Shown here: in pieces, positions 43,359 through 54,132 of the stretch | Numbering within the stretch: position 1 is the first letter of the stretch | Layout of the letters: the number at the start of each line of letters is the position of its first letter | Assembly: GCF_025399195.1 (NCBI RefSeq) | Contig: NW_026252128.1 | Coordinates: 124,001-188,000, forward strand | DNA length: 64,000 nt | DNA from: Umbelopsis ramanniana AG | Taxonomy: Eukaryota > Mucoromycota > Umbelopsidomycetes > Umbelopsidales > Umbelopsidaceae | Reading direction: 5' to 3' | Made by a program: the position numbers and the translations under genes | Notes under the pieces: generated by a model | Seen by the model: the letters and a program-made list of their open reading frames with translations, nothing else | Told to the model about the DNA's origin: nothing | Databases searched by the model: none

Positions 43359-46300
43359 ATGGCCACCTCGCGTCAAGTCCTACCTACCAACGTTAGACCA
43401 GTCCACTATGATCTGTCATTGAGACCCAATCTGACCTCCTTCCACTTTGACGGTAGAGTCATTGTCAAGTAAGTGCTGTGGCCATCGTTTAGATCATGGT
43501 GACTAGGACATTGATCAAAGCAATCTTTTGGTCATTAGGTTGGACGTGAACGAGGACACCAAGATCATCACACTGAACTCCCATGAACTCAAGCTGACCT
43601 CCGCCAAGTTGCAATCTTCTGCTCTCAAGACACAATCAAGGTAATAACCATGTCTTGGACAACATCCATCTGCTTGATGGTGTAACTCATTCTTCTCCCT
43701 TCCATAGCCAAGAAGCAACTGATATCAGTTATGACGAGCAAAAGCATATCGTCACCTTGACCTTTGCTGAGTCTGTCCCTGCTAAATCCGAGACCGTGTT
43801 GGATATTCTGTTCGAAGGCACTCTGAACGATCAGATGGCTGGCTTCTATCGTAGCTCCTACAAGGATGCTTCTGGTGAAACAAAGTAAGTGACACTCTCC
43901 CATGGTGTTAGGGCCAAGCGTGGACGTGTTCTTGCAGGTAAAGCTTTCAGCTGTTGGAGAGGATGCTTATCATTGCGCCATCCATTGTAGATATCTCGCC
44001 ACGACTCAATTTGAGGCCACAGATGCCAGACGTGCATTCCCCTGTTGGGATGAGGTATGGCGCGATAACGATTTTGCATGAATAATGGCTTGCGAATTGA
44101 CAAAGTGGGGTTTTTTCTTCTCTCATAGCCCTCCCTCAAGGCCACTTTCGATGTCACTCTTGTTGTGCCCTCAGAGTTGACTGCTTTGTCCAACATGAAC
44201 GTCATTTCAGAAAAGCCCTTCCAAGAGTCAGGCAAGGGACCTAATGTTGGAAAGCATGAAGGCAGCCAGACCGGAAAGGATGTTGCCACATCTACCTCTC
44301 TTAAGGAAGTCAAATACGCCACTACTCCCATGATGAGCACGTACTTGCTTGCTTTTGTTGTCGGTCCTTTTGAGTATATTGAGGCTCACACCACAGGAGA
44401 ACACAACGGTGAATCCGTCAAAGTTCGAGTCTACACCCTTCCTGGCTCTACTGAACAGGGCCGCCACGCTCTCAATGTCTGCACCAAGGCCTTGGAATAC
44501 TTCGCCGCCGTATTCGGTGAGCCTTATCCTCTTCCCAAGATGGACATGGTGGCTATTCCTGATTTCGAAGCTGGTGCTATGGAGAATTGGGGTAAGGTTT
44601 ACCAACCAACGTTGTACTCCGAATTTGCGCTATCCATTTCTAACATCGCTTCCTTGAATCATTAAGGTTTGGTCACTTATCGCACAGTTGCGTTGCTCTT
44701 CGATGAAAAGGCTTCCTCTTTGGCTGCCAAGAAGCAAACTGCCTACACTGTTTGCCACGAATTGGCTCATCAGTGGTTCGGTAATTTGGTCACCATGGTA
44801 AGCAGTCGCTGATACTGCAAACAAAAAGTTCTGTCCTTTCTAAATAGTGGAGTTATTGTAGGAATGGTGGGACCATCTTTGGTTGAATGAAGGTTTTGCC
44901 ACCTGGGTAGGTTGGTTGGCCGTCGACCATGTCTTCCCTGACTGGGATGTATGGACCTCCTTTGTTAATGAGGATATGCCCCGTGCTCTCAGCTTGGATG
45001 CTCTCCGATCATCTCACCCTATCGAGGTTGCTGTGAACGACCCTGCTGAAATTCATCAGATTTTCGATGCCATTTCATACTACAAAGGAGCTAGTGTCAT
45101 TCGCATGCTTAGCTCATGGCTTGGTGTTGACGTTTTCCTTGCTGGTGTTCGCCGCTATCTTCATCGTCATAAGTTCGGCAATGCTTCCACTGGCGATTTG
45201 TGGGCTGCGCTCAGCGAAGTGGCTGGTGTCGATGTGTCCAAGTTCATGCAATTGTGGACCAAGAATGTTGGCGTAAGTGATTCTCTGTGGAAATCAGGCT
45301 TTGTGGGTGGGGTTTACTGACTTAACCTTTCACTCTAGTACCCAGTCCTCCGAGTGGATACTGTTGACGATTCAAACATCCAAGTTACACAAGCTCGCTA
45401 CCTCTCAACAGGCGACCTTAAGTCGGTCGAAGACACGTTAGTACTGAAAAATTAGAAAGGACCGTTTTGTCTCATGACTAACCTTAATGTTCAAATAGCA
45501 CTAATTGGTGGGTCCCGCTTGGTGTCTTGACTCCCGATAAGGTTGAGTCGTACACTCTTACCGACAAGTCCCAACGTTTCGCTGTCGGCTCCCATTCTTT
45601 CAAGCTCAATGCTGGTCAAAGCGGTGTTTACCGAGTTCAATACCCTATCGATGTCATCAAGCGTCTTGCCGATGAAGTCCGCAAGCCCAACAATGGTCTT
45701 TTGAGCAACACTGCCGACCGAGTTGGTTTGGTTGCTGATGCTGGCAGTCTTTGCGTCAGTGGTGAGCAAACCACAAGCGCCTTCTTGGAACTTGCTCAGG
45801 CATTCCAGAATGAAACCGAGTACTTGTAAGTAGAAAAAGCCATAGAGGGCCGTCCATGGTGTAGGCAAACAAAACTGATATACTGAATGTCGATTTTTAC
45901 TACTTCCAGCGTGTGGTCACAAATTAGCACTCACTTGAGCAACATCCTCAGCGTCTGGTACGAACAGCCCAGCGAGGTCAAGGATGGTCTCAACTTGCTT
46001 CGTCGCAACCTTTTCAGCCCTATTGCCCACAAATTGGGCTGGGAATTCAAGCCTACCGATGACTATCTTACCAACATGCTTCGTGTTCTCGTCTTGTCCA
46101 ATGCTGGTCGCAGCGGCGATCAAGGCATTGTGGATGAAGCTAGAGATCGTTTCTGGCGTTTCGTCAAGGGTGACAACGAGGCCCTTCATCCTAACTTGCG
46201 CGGACCGGTTTATAACATTGTTCTCAAGAACGCCAACGACGAAACTGAAGAGACCCAAGTCTGGGAGGAAATCCTGAAAATCTATGAGAACGAGACTTTG

Positions 46301-46741
46301 ACTTCTGATCAGCGTCTGGCTGCTCTTGCTACGCTTGGTAATGCCAAGAGTGAAGCTTTGATCAACCGATACCTCGCCATGAGCTTGGACGAAAAGCAAG
46401 TCCGTGGTCAAGACAGTGTGTATGTGTTCCGCACTTTGGGATCTAACCCTGACGCTCGTAACCACTTGTGGGAGTTCTTCAGCAACAACTATGACTTGCT
46501 TCATACCAAGTTCTCCAAATCTCTCTCTCTGTTTGGTATTGCCGTCAAGTCCTCTGTGGATGGATTCGTTGATGACCGCAGAATTGAAGAAATCGAAGCT
46601 TTCTTTGCCAACAAGGATACCAAGGAGTATGCTCGTCCTCTTCAACAGGCCATCGAAGCTGCCAAGGTGAATGCTGAGTGGTTGAAGCGTGATAGCCAGG
46701 CTGTGCAAGATTGGGTCAGAGGCTACGTTGCCCGCGATTAA
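43359..46741 (+). CDS. M1 zinc aminopeptidase (Aap1/Ape2, puromycin-sensitive type)
   Basis: Ten exons (43359..43468, 43539..43640, 43708..43884, 43991..44054, 44129..44591, 44667..44797, 44862..45272, 45339..45436, 45499..45825, 45910..46741) give 904 residues. It removes N-terminal residues from peptides, mainly in the cytosol. The substrate-binding GAMEN (residues 300-304) and the zinc site HELAHQWF are intact, with His336, His340 and Glu359 exactly HExxH-18-[19 protein letters not shown], the NEGFATW segment and the C-terminal helical domain fit the family. I prefer [17 protein letters not shown] because it lies 83 bp below the TATA box, while the in-frame ATG at 43296 is only 20 bp below it. 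The longer form would carry a hydrophobic leader (MKLLWIVCIFFAYLV). Confidence 0.93.
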
Positions 46742-47367
46742 ATCACGTCTCTCTCCACAGCCATTCTTTTATTTTAACTATCCCCCTTCCCAAAAAAAAA
46801 AAAGTACTTCTTCATTTGCTTCGGTTCCCCCATTTTTTTATGTGTTATCTTTTTTCAAATCACTGTACATATTTTCTTTGGTCTTATACCTTTGCTGGTC
46901 ATTCACTCTCGTCTTTGACCGTTTCCACCTACTAGAGGATGACGTTTTCATACTCGTCTAATGGTAGCATTTCTATGCATACAGAAATAAGAGTACCCAG
47001 AGGAAATAGGGAACAAAAAAACCAGATGTTGGTGGGCAGTGTGTACCCGAGAGAATGCTGTGTGACAAGTATCTAGGAAAATTAAGCTCCCAATCATTGA
47101 ATCAATCGCACCGCACACGGTTTGAATTACTTGGCCATATTTGTCTATATCCTGCAGTTTCCAGGAAACCACAGCCAACTGGATTGTCTTAGGCTGGACA
47201 AGGTGTTTTCCTTCAAGTCAACCTCGTCGTCTGGCATTGCAGTTTTTTTTTTTTTTTTCCATCCTGCATAGAATGACTCCATTACCACACTCTGAAATTC
47301 GCAAGATAAAAAACGTACGGCATGTAAACAGTTGGGCTTTATATGACAATAGGTAGAGTGGTGGTAT
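46742..47367. other. Convergent intergenic region
   Basis: 626 bp between the aminopeptidase and the Ser/Thr-rich protein. It has poly-A and poly-T runs near 46790-46805 and 47244-47260 that suit 3' ends. No gene is visible. Confidence 0.5.
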
Positions 47368-48072
47368 TTAATAATGATACGATGGTTGAGGACCTGGTGC
47401 TCTGTTAGGGAATGGACTTTGTGGTGCACCAGTTTGTTGATAAAACATGTACTGCTGTTGTGGTTGCCGGGGGCTATAGGGTTGAGAGTATGGATCGTTC
47501 CAGTTTTTAGGCAAAGGCATATTATCGGCCTCTCCGTCACGGTAAATAGGGTCAGAAGCGAGAATACTAGGATCATCCGATGTGCCATTGAATAATTCTT
47601 GCATAGCCCATGCTTTCTCCTGTTTACGTTTCTTCCAGCGCGTGTAGAATACAAATCCTGCTAACGACACTGCTACTACGAATATCACTGCACATACACC
47701 AGCGACCATCCCGGTTGGAAACGATTGGTCACCCGTATCTGGGCTAGCCGTTGCTGTTGGTGTCGCAGTTGTGAGGCTGGTTGAAGATCCACCTGTAGTT
47801 AAAACAACAGATGTGGAAGGAGCGATGGTTGGGACAGAGGAAGATGTGAGGGTTGAAGTAGGTTTTGTGGAGGTGGGAGGGACGGAGGATGAGGAAGGTT
47901 TTACAGACGATGTTGATGGTGGTAAGGTTGTAACTGGAACAGATGTGGTGGATGAAGTGCTGGCAGCGGTGGTTGGGGATGGATCACTCGTGGTGCTTGA
48001 CTTCTCTGTGGTTCCAGGCGCTGGATCAGAGGACGAGGGAAATAATCCCGGAATCAACGCACGCTTGACCAT
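47368..48072 (-). CDS. Ser/Thr-rich single-pass membrane protein (Mid2/Wsc-like architecture)
   Basis: An intronless frame of 234 residues. Residues about 12-118 are almost all Ser, Thr, Pro and Val, as in heavily O-mannosylated rods. One membrane helix (GMVAGVCAVIFVVAVSLAGF, from 121) is followed by a basic stop-transfer RWKKRK and a Pro/Gln/Tyr-rich cytosolic tail (PYSQPYSPRQPQQQY). This layout resembles fungal wall-stress sensors of the Mid2/Mtl1 kind, but I see no sequence motif that proves it. No signal peptide starts at the first ATG (MVKRALIPG). The frame is open upstream to 48165 without an ATG, so a signal-bearing 5' exon may be missing from my model, or the helix itself directs insertion. 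Confidence 0.65.
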   Translation of the reverse strand: MVKRALIPGLFPSSSDPAPGTTEKSSTTSDPSPTTAASTSSTTSVPVTTLPPSTSSVKPSSSSVPPTSTKPTSTLTSSSVPTIAPSTSVVLTTGGSSTSLTTATPTATASPDTGDQSFPTGMVAGVCAVIFVVAVSLAGFVFYTRWKKRKQEKAWAMQELFNGTSDDPSILASDPIYRDGEADNMPLPKNWNDPYSQPYSPRQPQQQYMFYQQTGAPQSPFPNRAPGPQPSYHY

Positions 48073-48957
48073 GGATGTCACGAAAGTAAAGGAGTGGAAG
48101 GAAGAGACGGTGGCGATGGAAAAGGGGCGGCGAACGCAATCTATAATTTCTTCATAATGTAGCACAAAGGCTCCAAATTGGGTGAAAGCTGCCTGCGTTG
48201 AAGCAGTGAGATTGGAGCAAGACCATTCCCTTTTTACAATGGTGGAAGTCTTCTAAATAGCGCTAATTTCATGAAGCCAACATCTTTTTTTTTTTTTTCA
48301 TCATTTTTCCACCTCTGCCTAGATTTTTCTTACCACTTGAGATTTTGTCATTGGTGGGCAAACGCGGATGTTCAATTCTAGGGCTTGTGACTGCCTCGTT
48401 TGTCTATAAATATTTGGCAAAAATTTTCAACCATGAGCTCTTTGCAAAAGTTAGTGCACATAATGTGCTCCCAACTATCAAATTGTGCTTAATTGGTAGC
48501 GTTCTATCCTCGGAAATGAGAATCTGTTACTACTAAGGCACAAGAGAGTAATATGCTGGAGGGAAGGGACCCTTAGATAACGACGAGTACCACTGCTCAA
48601 ACTTGTTCTTCGAACATAAGGTAGCAGGACGAAAGACGTTAGATATGCGGTGGTCTCTACCTTTTGGCAGAAAATCATTCCATCTTATATTGATAAAATG
48701 AAAATAAAAACCATACAAAATACATTGATCGAATCCAAGACCATGATTCTCGGTCAGATTATAGGTGGAAGTAGTAAGTTTGCAGTGTAGTCATGGCAAA
48801 CTTCAAAACGTAGTTAAGAAATAAAAAAATTTCATACCAGAAAACATAGCGCTTGGTGGGTTGGTTGCTGAGTTTGTGTCGTTCAAGCGTTGACGATTTT
48901 GCAAGTCCGGGTCAGGTTCGCCAGTGACTGTAATCGCCTCATTGACTGCCCTCTCTT
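48073..48957. other. Region between the Ser/Thr-rich protein and RINT1
   Basis: 885 bp holding the promoters of the two flanking genes. A possible tiny minus-strand gene at 48533-48847 is described separately. The rest (48073-48530) has T/A runs and no recognisable element. Confidence 0.4.
48533..48847 (-). CDS. Candidate small protein, unknown function
   Basis: I do not recognise this. Three exons (complement of 48533..48683, 48724..48748, 48838..48847) can be joined in phase to give 61 residues. The last exon is the best evidence: an acceptor preceded by a very T-rich tract, then a 49-residue open stretch with protein-like composition (WNDFLPKGRDHR, RPATLCSKNKFEQWY, GPFPPAYYSLVP). The first exon is only 10 nt (ATGTTTTCTG before GTATGA) and the second intron would be 40 nt, shorter than usual here. 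It has no membrane helix or signal peptide. It is divergent from RINT1, whose ATG is 110 bp away. The upstream exons are uncertain. Confidence 0.3.
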
Positions 48958-51900
48958 ATGACGGACATCACGGATGCAACCGTCATTGCCCTAAACCAGC
49001 GCATTCCGCTGAATGGTGAAGCTACCACTCTTGAACTTTTAGATACCCAGCTTCAAGAACGACAGGCAAAGCACCAAATACTATTACAAGAGGTAGTTTT
49101 AGCATCGCTTTGATAGATCCAGGCTGACTGACTCATTCATCCACTACTGCATAATAGCTTAATCAAACAACAGACAGAACACGCACCACTATTGCGACTA
49201 CACTGCAACGCACTCAGCAGGCTGTTGATAAACTAAAGAACTTGCAAGCTAAACAGACCTACGACGAAACTTCATTGCAAGAGTTTTGCGCTCAGCACTC
49301 GCCAGAACAAAAGGATACCCACAAACAAGCTGAGATTGTGAGTAACCTGGTGGACCTGGAGACAAAACTAACGAGATTGGATAACACACGTCAGTATGTT
49401 AAAGTGTTGATTATAGTCGACGAGCTGAGGTAATGTTGGATTTCGTGTAGCTCACGACGGTATGTGCACATGTGCTAACCGACTACATATCAAGTTCTCG
49501 TGCAAAATCTTTAGTGAAAGATGATCCACAGGCTGCTCTTAAGCCTTATAGCCAACTCGCAAAATTGATCAAAGTAACAAAGTCGTCCAGCCCGCCCGGA
49601 TGCAATGCTGAATTAACGAACTATATGACAAAACGGCAAACAACGCTATGGGAGGAGCTCAAGGATATACTGTCCAAGTTAGTATTCGCTTGAATATGTA
49701 TAAGCTGTTGGACATCCTTATTTATCGAATATCCCAATTTCAGGAAATTTGAAGACACGCTAAAAGCTCTCCAATGGCCAGTACCATTAAAGCCACCGTA
49801 CAACATTCAGACCAAGGAATATGTTAAGCACTTTGAACAAGCGTTTTCCGATCTCTTGCTGCTTCAGTTACCGTAAGTTGAAATCGTTGTTACGTGATTC
49901 TATGCATAATACTTTGATTAACGTATAAATCTAGACTGACTGGATTGGATGAGTCTGATGAGGTCGTTGATGAAGATTCGTACCATGCGCTTGTACCTAT
50001 TCAAATCATGCTTAGCGCTCTTTCCTTGCGCTTTCGATTCCACTTTGAGGGCTCTCGGCCAACCAACCGATTGGATAAGGTAATATCGTCGGTGACTGCA
50101 CCTGAGAAAAAAAAAACATATGGGTTACTGACAACCTTCTTCAATAGCCCGAATGGTATCTGAACCACACTATACAAACAATATCACAGCATCTACCTTT
50201 TATCATAGGAGTGGTACAACCAATCATTGACAAATTCAACTCACCTTCACTACGAAACTCTGCAAAGACGGACTTCATCACAGGCATTCTTAAAGACCTT
50301 CAGCGGAAATTGCAAAAATCCATACCGCAGATCTTACAGCAACCAGCTCTTCTCAGCCATACCATCCATGAAACGTTGTCCTTTGATCAGACTTTGCGAG
50401 ATCGTTTTGCATACACTGCACCGAGGGGCTCAGAGTTTAATTTAGGTCTTGCTCAGGTCATAGTAGGGAACCCTGAATGGTTTGATGCCTGGCTCAAAAT
50501 GGAAAAAGAATGTAAGTACAAGTCTGGAACCTTCGTTTAATCTCTATTTTGCCGTTGACCAAGACTTATTTCTTCTACAGTTGCTGTCGCACGCTTTGAT
50601 GAAATTGTTCACGATCGCAGGGCTTGGGACTTCACGGGTGACGAAGATGATAATAGAGGAGCGGAATACATGCATGACGACGAGGAAGACAATTACCAGG
50701 AGGATAAAGATGCTGTTCTAGCCACCAAATCTGCATCTCGCATATTGAGTCTGGTGGAAGGCATTACAGGTATGCAGAGCTGAGCAACCTGAGTGCGTGG
50801 TATGACTCTCTTCTGGTCATTGTTAACATGTCCGTTTCAATTTCAGAATCCTATCGCTTGTTACCACTATTTGAGCAGCGATTGCGGTTTCTAATGGAAA
50901 TTCAGATCGATCTCCTGGAATCGTACCATCGAAGGATAGCTTCAGCTGTTGACTCGTTCGAAGCATTGAGTCTCATTCGCTCAGTACCAGTTCCAGGAGC
51001 CTTACCAGATGCTGTAACAGGGGTAATGACGTCCACGGAAAAGTCAGGAACGACGGGTGGCTTACAGAGACTCTGCCGATGGTGGGCAAGTGCCATAACC
51101 GTTCACGATCGCATCCTTGAATGGGGAGAAGATGATGTAAGTTTTTCTTTGGCTTCAATTCGACGTTGGAAAACATGAATAGAGAGCAAGCAAGCTGATT
51201 TGTCTATACCGTTGTCTATATTCAGTTCTTTCTGGAGATGTGGAGTGACTTGAATCATAAAGCAGCCAAAGCGCAAGCGTTGGCTGAACTGAACACTCCA
51301 ATGAGTGCACTTCCTGACCCAGCTAATTACGAAGATGGAACTATCTTTTCTGAAGTGGCCGACGAACTTTACGATACCCTCTGTGCGAAGATACAAAAGA
51401 CGGTTGTCAAAATGGTTGCTAAAGATTGGAGTGTCGGAGCTCGATCCTATGCAAAGAGGTAAGCTACATCTTCCTCCTGTGACATATGGGAGAAACCTAA
51501 CAAAATTGCTTTCAGCCGGAACTGGTCAATGCCATTTTCTGATGCCTCGCCATCCGAAATATCAGCAGAACTATACCGACCTGTGGCTGATTTGAAAAGA
51601 AATCTTACCTACTTGGCGTCAGCGCTCCCTTCATCACTATTTCACTCCGTGCTCCGAAATATACTATTGGATCTAGATGACTGGTTCTGGAAGAACATTG
51701 TTGTTGCTCACCAATTTTCACGGCAAGGAGGATATCAGTTGCAACTCGATGCTACAATTGGCATATGGCAAATTGCCAAGGCGTGGGTGAAAAAGCCAGA
51801 AAACTTTACAAAAAGGTAGACTTTTGACCCCATGAAATTCCATGTTAGCAAGATAGTGCCACTCACTCGAACTTTTTTTTCTTTGGCAGATTGAAAGAGG

Positions 51901-52127
51901 CACTTATCTTACTTACATTACCTAGCAGTACTACTGCTAATACCAGTCAATCCTCGGTCTCTGATCCGCGTCTGACATGCACCTTCTTCATAAACGCAAT
52001 ATCCAGCGGCGATCAGGAAGAGGATGTTGCGGACATTTGCAACGCTCTGTCCATGGAGAGACTCGATGTGGCACAAATAAGAGAAGTTTTGAGGCGAAGG
52101 TCTGATGTGGCAGCTGGTTGGTTCTAA
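48958..52127 (+). CDS. RINT1/Tip20 vesicle-tethering protein (Dsl1/NRZ complex)
   Basis: Eleven exons (48958..49092, 49158..49429, 49495..49677, 49744..49872, 49935..50079, 50148..50511, 50581..50769, 50847..51136, 51226..51458, 51516..51815, 51890..52127) give 825 residues. RINT1/Tip20 tethers COPI vesicles to the ER with Dsl1/ZW10 and Sec39. The N-terminus is a coiled coil (DTQLQERQAKHQILLQ, then QQAVDKLKNLQ). The family's core follows: LQWPVPLKPP, HFEGSRPTNRLDKPEWYLNH, the HETLSFDQTLRD segment, ARFDEIVHDRRAWDF, and a C-terminal helical bundle with YRPVADLKRNLTYLASALP and ISSGDQEEDVADI. HFEGSRPTNRxDKPEW is a strong RINT1 marker. An acidic insert (DDEEDNYQEDKD) lies after DRRAWDF. The MATE gene starts 178 bp downstream on the same strand. 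Confidence 0.9.
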
Positions 52128-52305
52128 TCACCTATACTCACGAAATAAAAAAAGAACACGTACTGTTGGCCCTTTGTATCCCTTGTATTGAAATCAAGGG
52201 ACATGTATGTCCCTGTCCAATTTAAACCTATGACATCCGAAATCGAATGCTCTCCTTTTCTTGAAACGCATCTGGTGATTTCTTCTTACAGCTCATTTAT
52301 TCAAA

Positions 52306-53899
52306 ATGGAGCAAACACCACTTTTGGCTGGGCAATACGCGAGCACCCTGGACAAGCGACATCCAGTATGGATTGTGCTGCGCGAGCTTCTCTGGCTGAT
52401 AGGTAGCTCAGGTCCGACGGTCGTTGCATACTTTTTACAAGTCTCTCTTCAGATTGCACCCATCGTCTGTCTAGGCCATTTGGTAGGTCATGTTCATCCG
52501 CCTCGTGTCATTGTTGCACTCAGTCTTATACCCGTTGCTTTGACAAGGGCACTACAGAGTTGGCAGCCTATGCGCTAGGGTCAATGTTTGCAGGCGTCAC
52601 CGGCTGGTCGTTGGCGGTTGGCATAGTTACTGCTATGGATGTGAACAAAGAAGAGTTTGAAGATGAAGACCTGACGTACCTTGGCGTTCAACTTCAAAAA
52701 ACCCTCATGTCCCTCGCTGGTCTATTTATACCCGTTTCTTTCGTTTGGTGGCACGCAACTTCGCTTTTGACCTTCCTAGGTCAAAGTGATGAAATCACAC
52801 ACCTTGCTGGTAAGCGCTCATAGAGGTTTTTCACCCATCTACCCACATCATCATTCAGTACTTTGGTACTGACATGAATTCTTTTTGCCTAGGACTATAC
52901 ATACGATATCTTTTAATTGGTGCGCCTGCATACTTTTGCTTTGAGGCTTTGAAGAAGTTTTGTCAAACTCAGGGTATTGTCAGCGTCCCTACCAAGGTTT
53001 TGATGGTGGTTTCTCCTATCAATGCTATTTTGAACTATGTTTTGATATTCCAACGAGATCTCGGTCTTATTGGTGCTTCTGTGGCCATCTCCATCACCTA
53101 TTGGCTGTTGTTCATCTCCATGGTCTTGTTCATCGTGTTTGTGCAAGGAAAGGAAGCCTGGGGAGGTTGGTCAAGACAAGCTTTTTCAGATTGTTCGACG
53201 TTCTTCATCCATGCCTTTGTCGGTATCTTCATGGTATGCTCCGAATGGTGGGCTTTTGAAATTTTGACTCTGGCTGCATCCTACATCGGTGTGGTAGACC
53301 TTGCCTCTCAGTCTATCATGATGACCATCGCTTCAACCACTTTTATCCTGCCGTTTGGAATATCTGTTTCTGGCGCCAACCGTATTGACCATTGGCTGGA
53401 ATGCGCAGACACAAGGTATGCTAAATACGCAGCCAACTCTGCTGTCTTGCTATCGATCTTTTTCGGCGCTGGTATGTCGGTGTTCTATAAGTTGGCCGCC
53501 CCTAGATTGGCTGCCCTCTTTACCTCTCAATCGGATTTGGCGGAGGTCTTGGTAGCTGTACTTCCCCTTGTGGGACTCTGCCAAATGTTTGAGTCAATTT
53601 CGACTGTTGCATCTGGTATTCTACGTGGCATGAATAGACCACAGATCAGCACATATTTGACGCTGTCAACATACTATTGCCTGATTTTCCCACTCAGTTT
53701 CATATTAGCCTTTGGTTTCGACTTTGGTATCCAGGGCTTGTGGATAGGCATGATCGTAGGTTTTGCTATCAATGCCTCTATTCAGTTGTTGTACCTGTGT
53801 ACGACAGTTGACTGGCAACACGAAGTGGACTTGGCTAATGGCGTAGGCGACATTGAAGCTGAGGAAGACCCATCAACTGGCAAAGTCCAAGAAGACTAA
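52306..53899 (+). CDS. MATE-family multidrug/metabolite exporter, divergent motifs
   Basis: Three exons (52306..52482, 52548..52809, 52893..53899) give 481 residues with about 12 membrane helices. MATE carriers export organic cations or toxins in exchange for H+ or Na+. The fold is clear: SLQIAPIVCLGHLGTTELAA, YALGSMFAGVTGWSLAVG, GLYIRYLLIGAPAYF, PINAILNYVLIF, PFGISVSGANRI and SGILRGMNRPQIS. Two hallmark loops are altered. After helix 2 the usual DTLCSQA stretch reads DVNKEEFEDEDLTY (residues 90-103). In the matching loop of the second half, R-x-GN-x-LGAGD reads RIDHWLECADT (about 310-320). Both changes keep length and frame, so this is divergence, not a break. It may have changed substrate or coupling. 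Confidence 0.87.
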
Positions 53900-54132
53900 C
53901 AAGCATCATCAAACCGGCATTCATTTTTTAACCCTACATTATAGTACCATTATTATTTTTTAAAGCCTATCATTTCATGATAAAATAAACCCCCCCCCTT
54001 TATTTTCTCCAGACTTCCCCATCGAAGAAATAATATACAAAGCGATTTTTTATTACGGATCTCGAATTTAATTTACAGTTGATGCAAGTTGAATAGTACT
54101 GGTATGAGTAAAGGGAATAATAAAGATGCACT
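53900..54132. other. Convergent intergenic region
   Basis: 233 bp between the MATE gene and the unrecognised membrane protein, AT-rich with a short C run near 53990. It fits 3' untranslated regions. Confidence 0.45.

Noticed and set aside
45917-46708. Long antisense open frame inside the last aminopeptidase exon
   Set aside because: It mirrors the codon bias of a highly expressed gene on the other strand and shows no protein family features.
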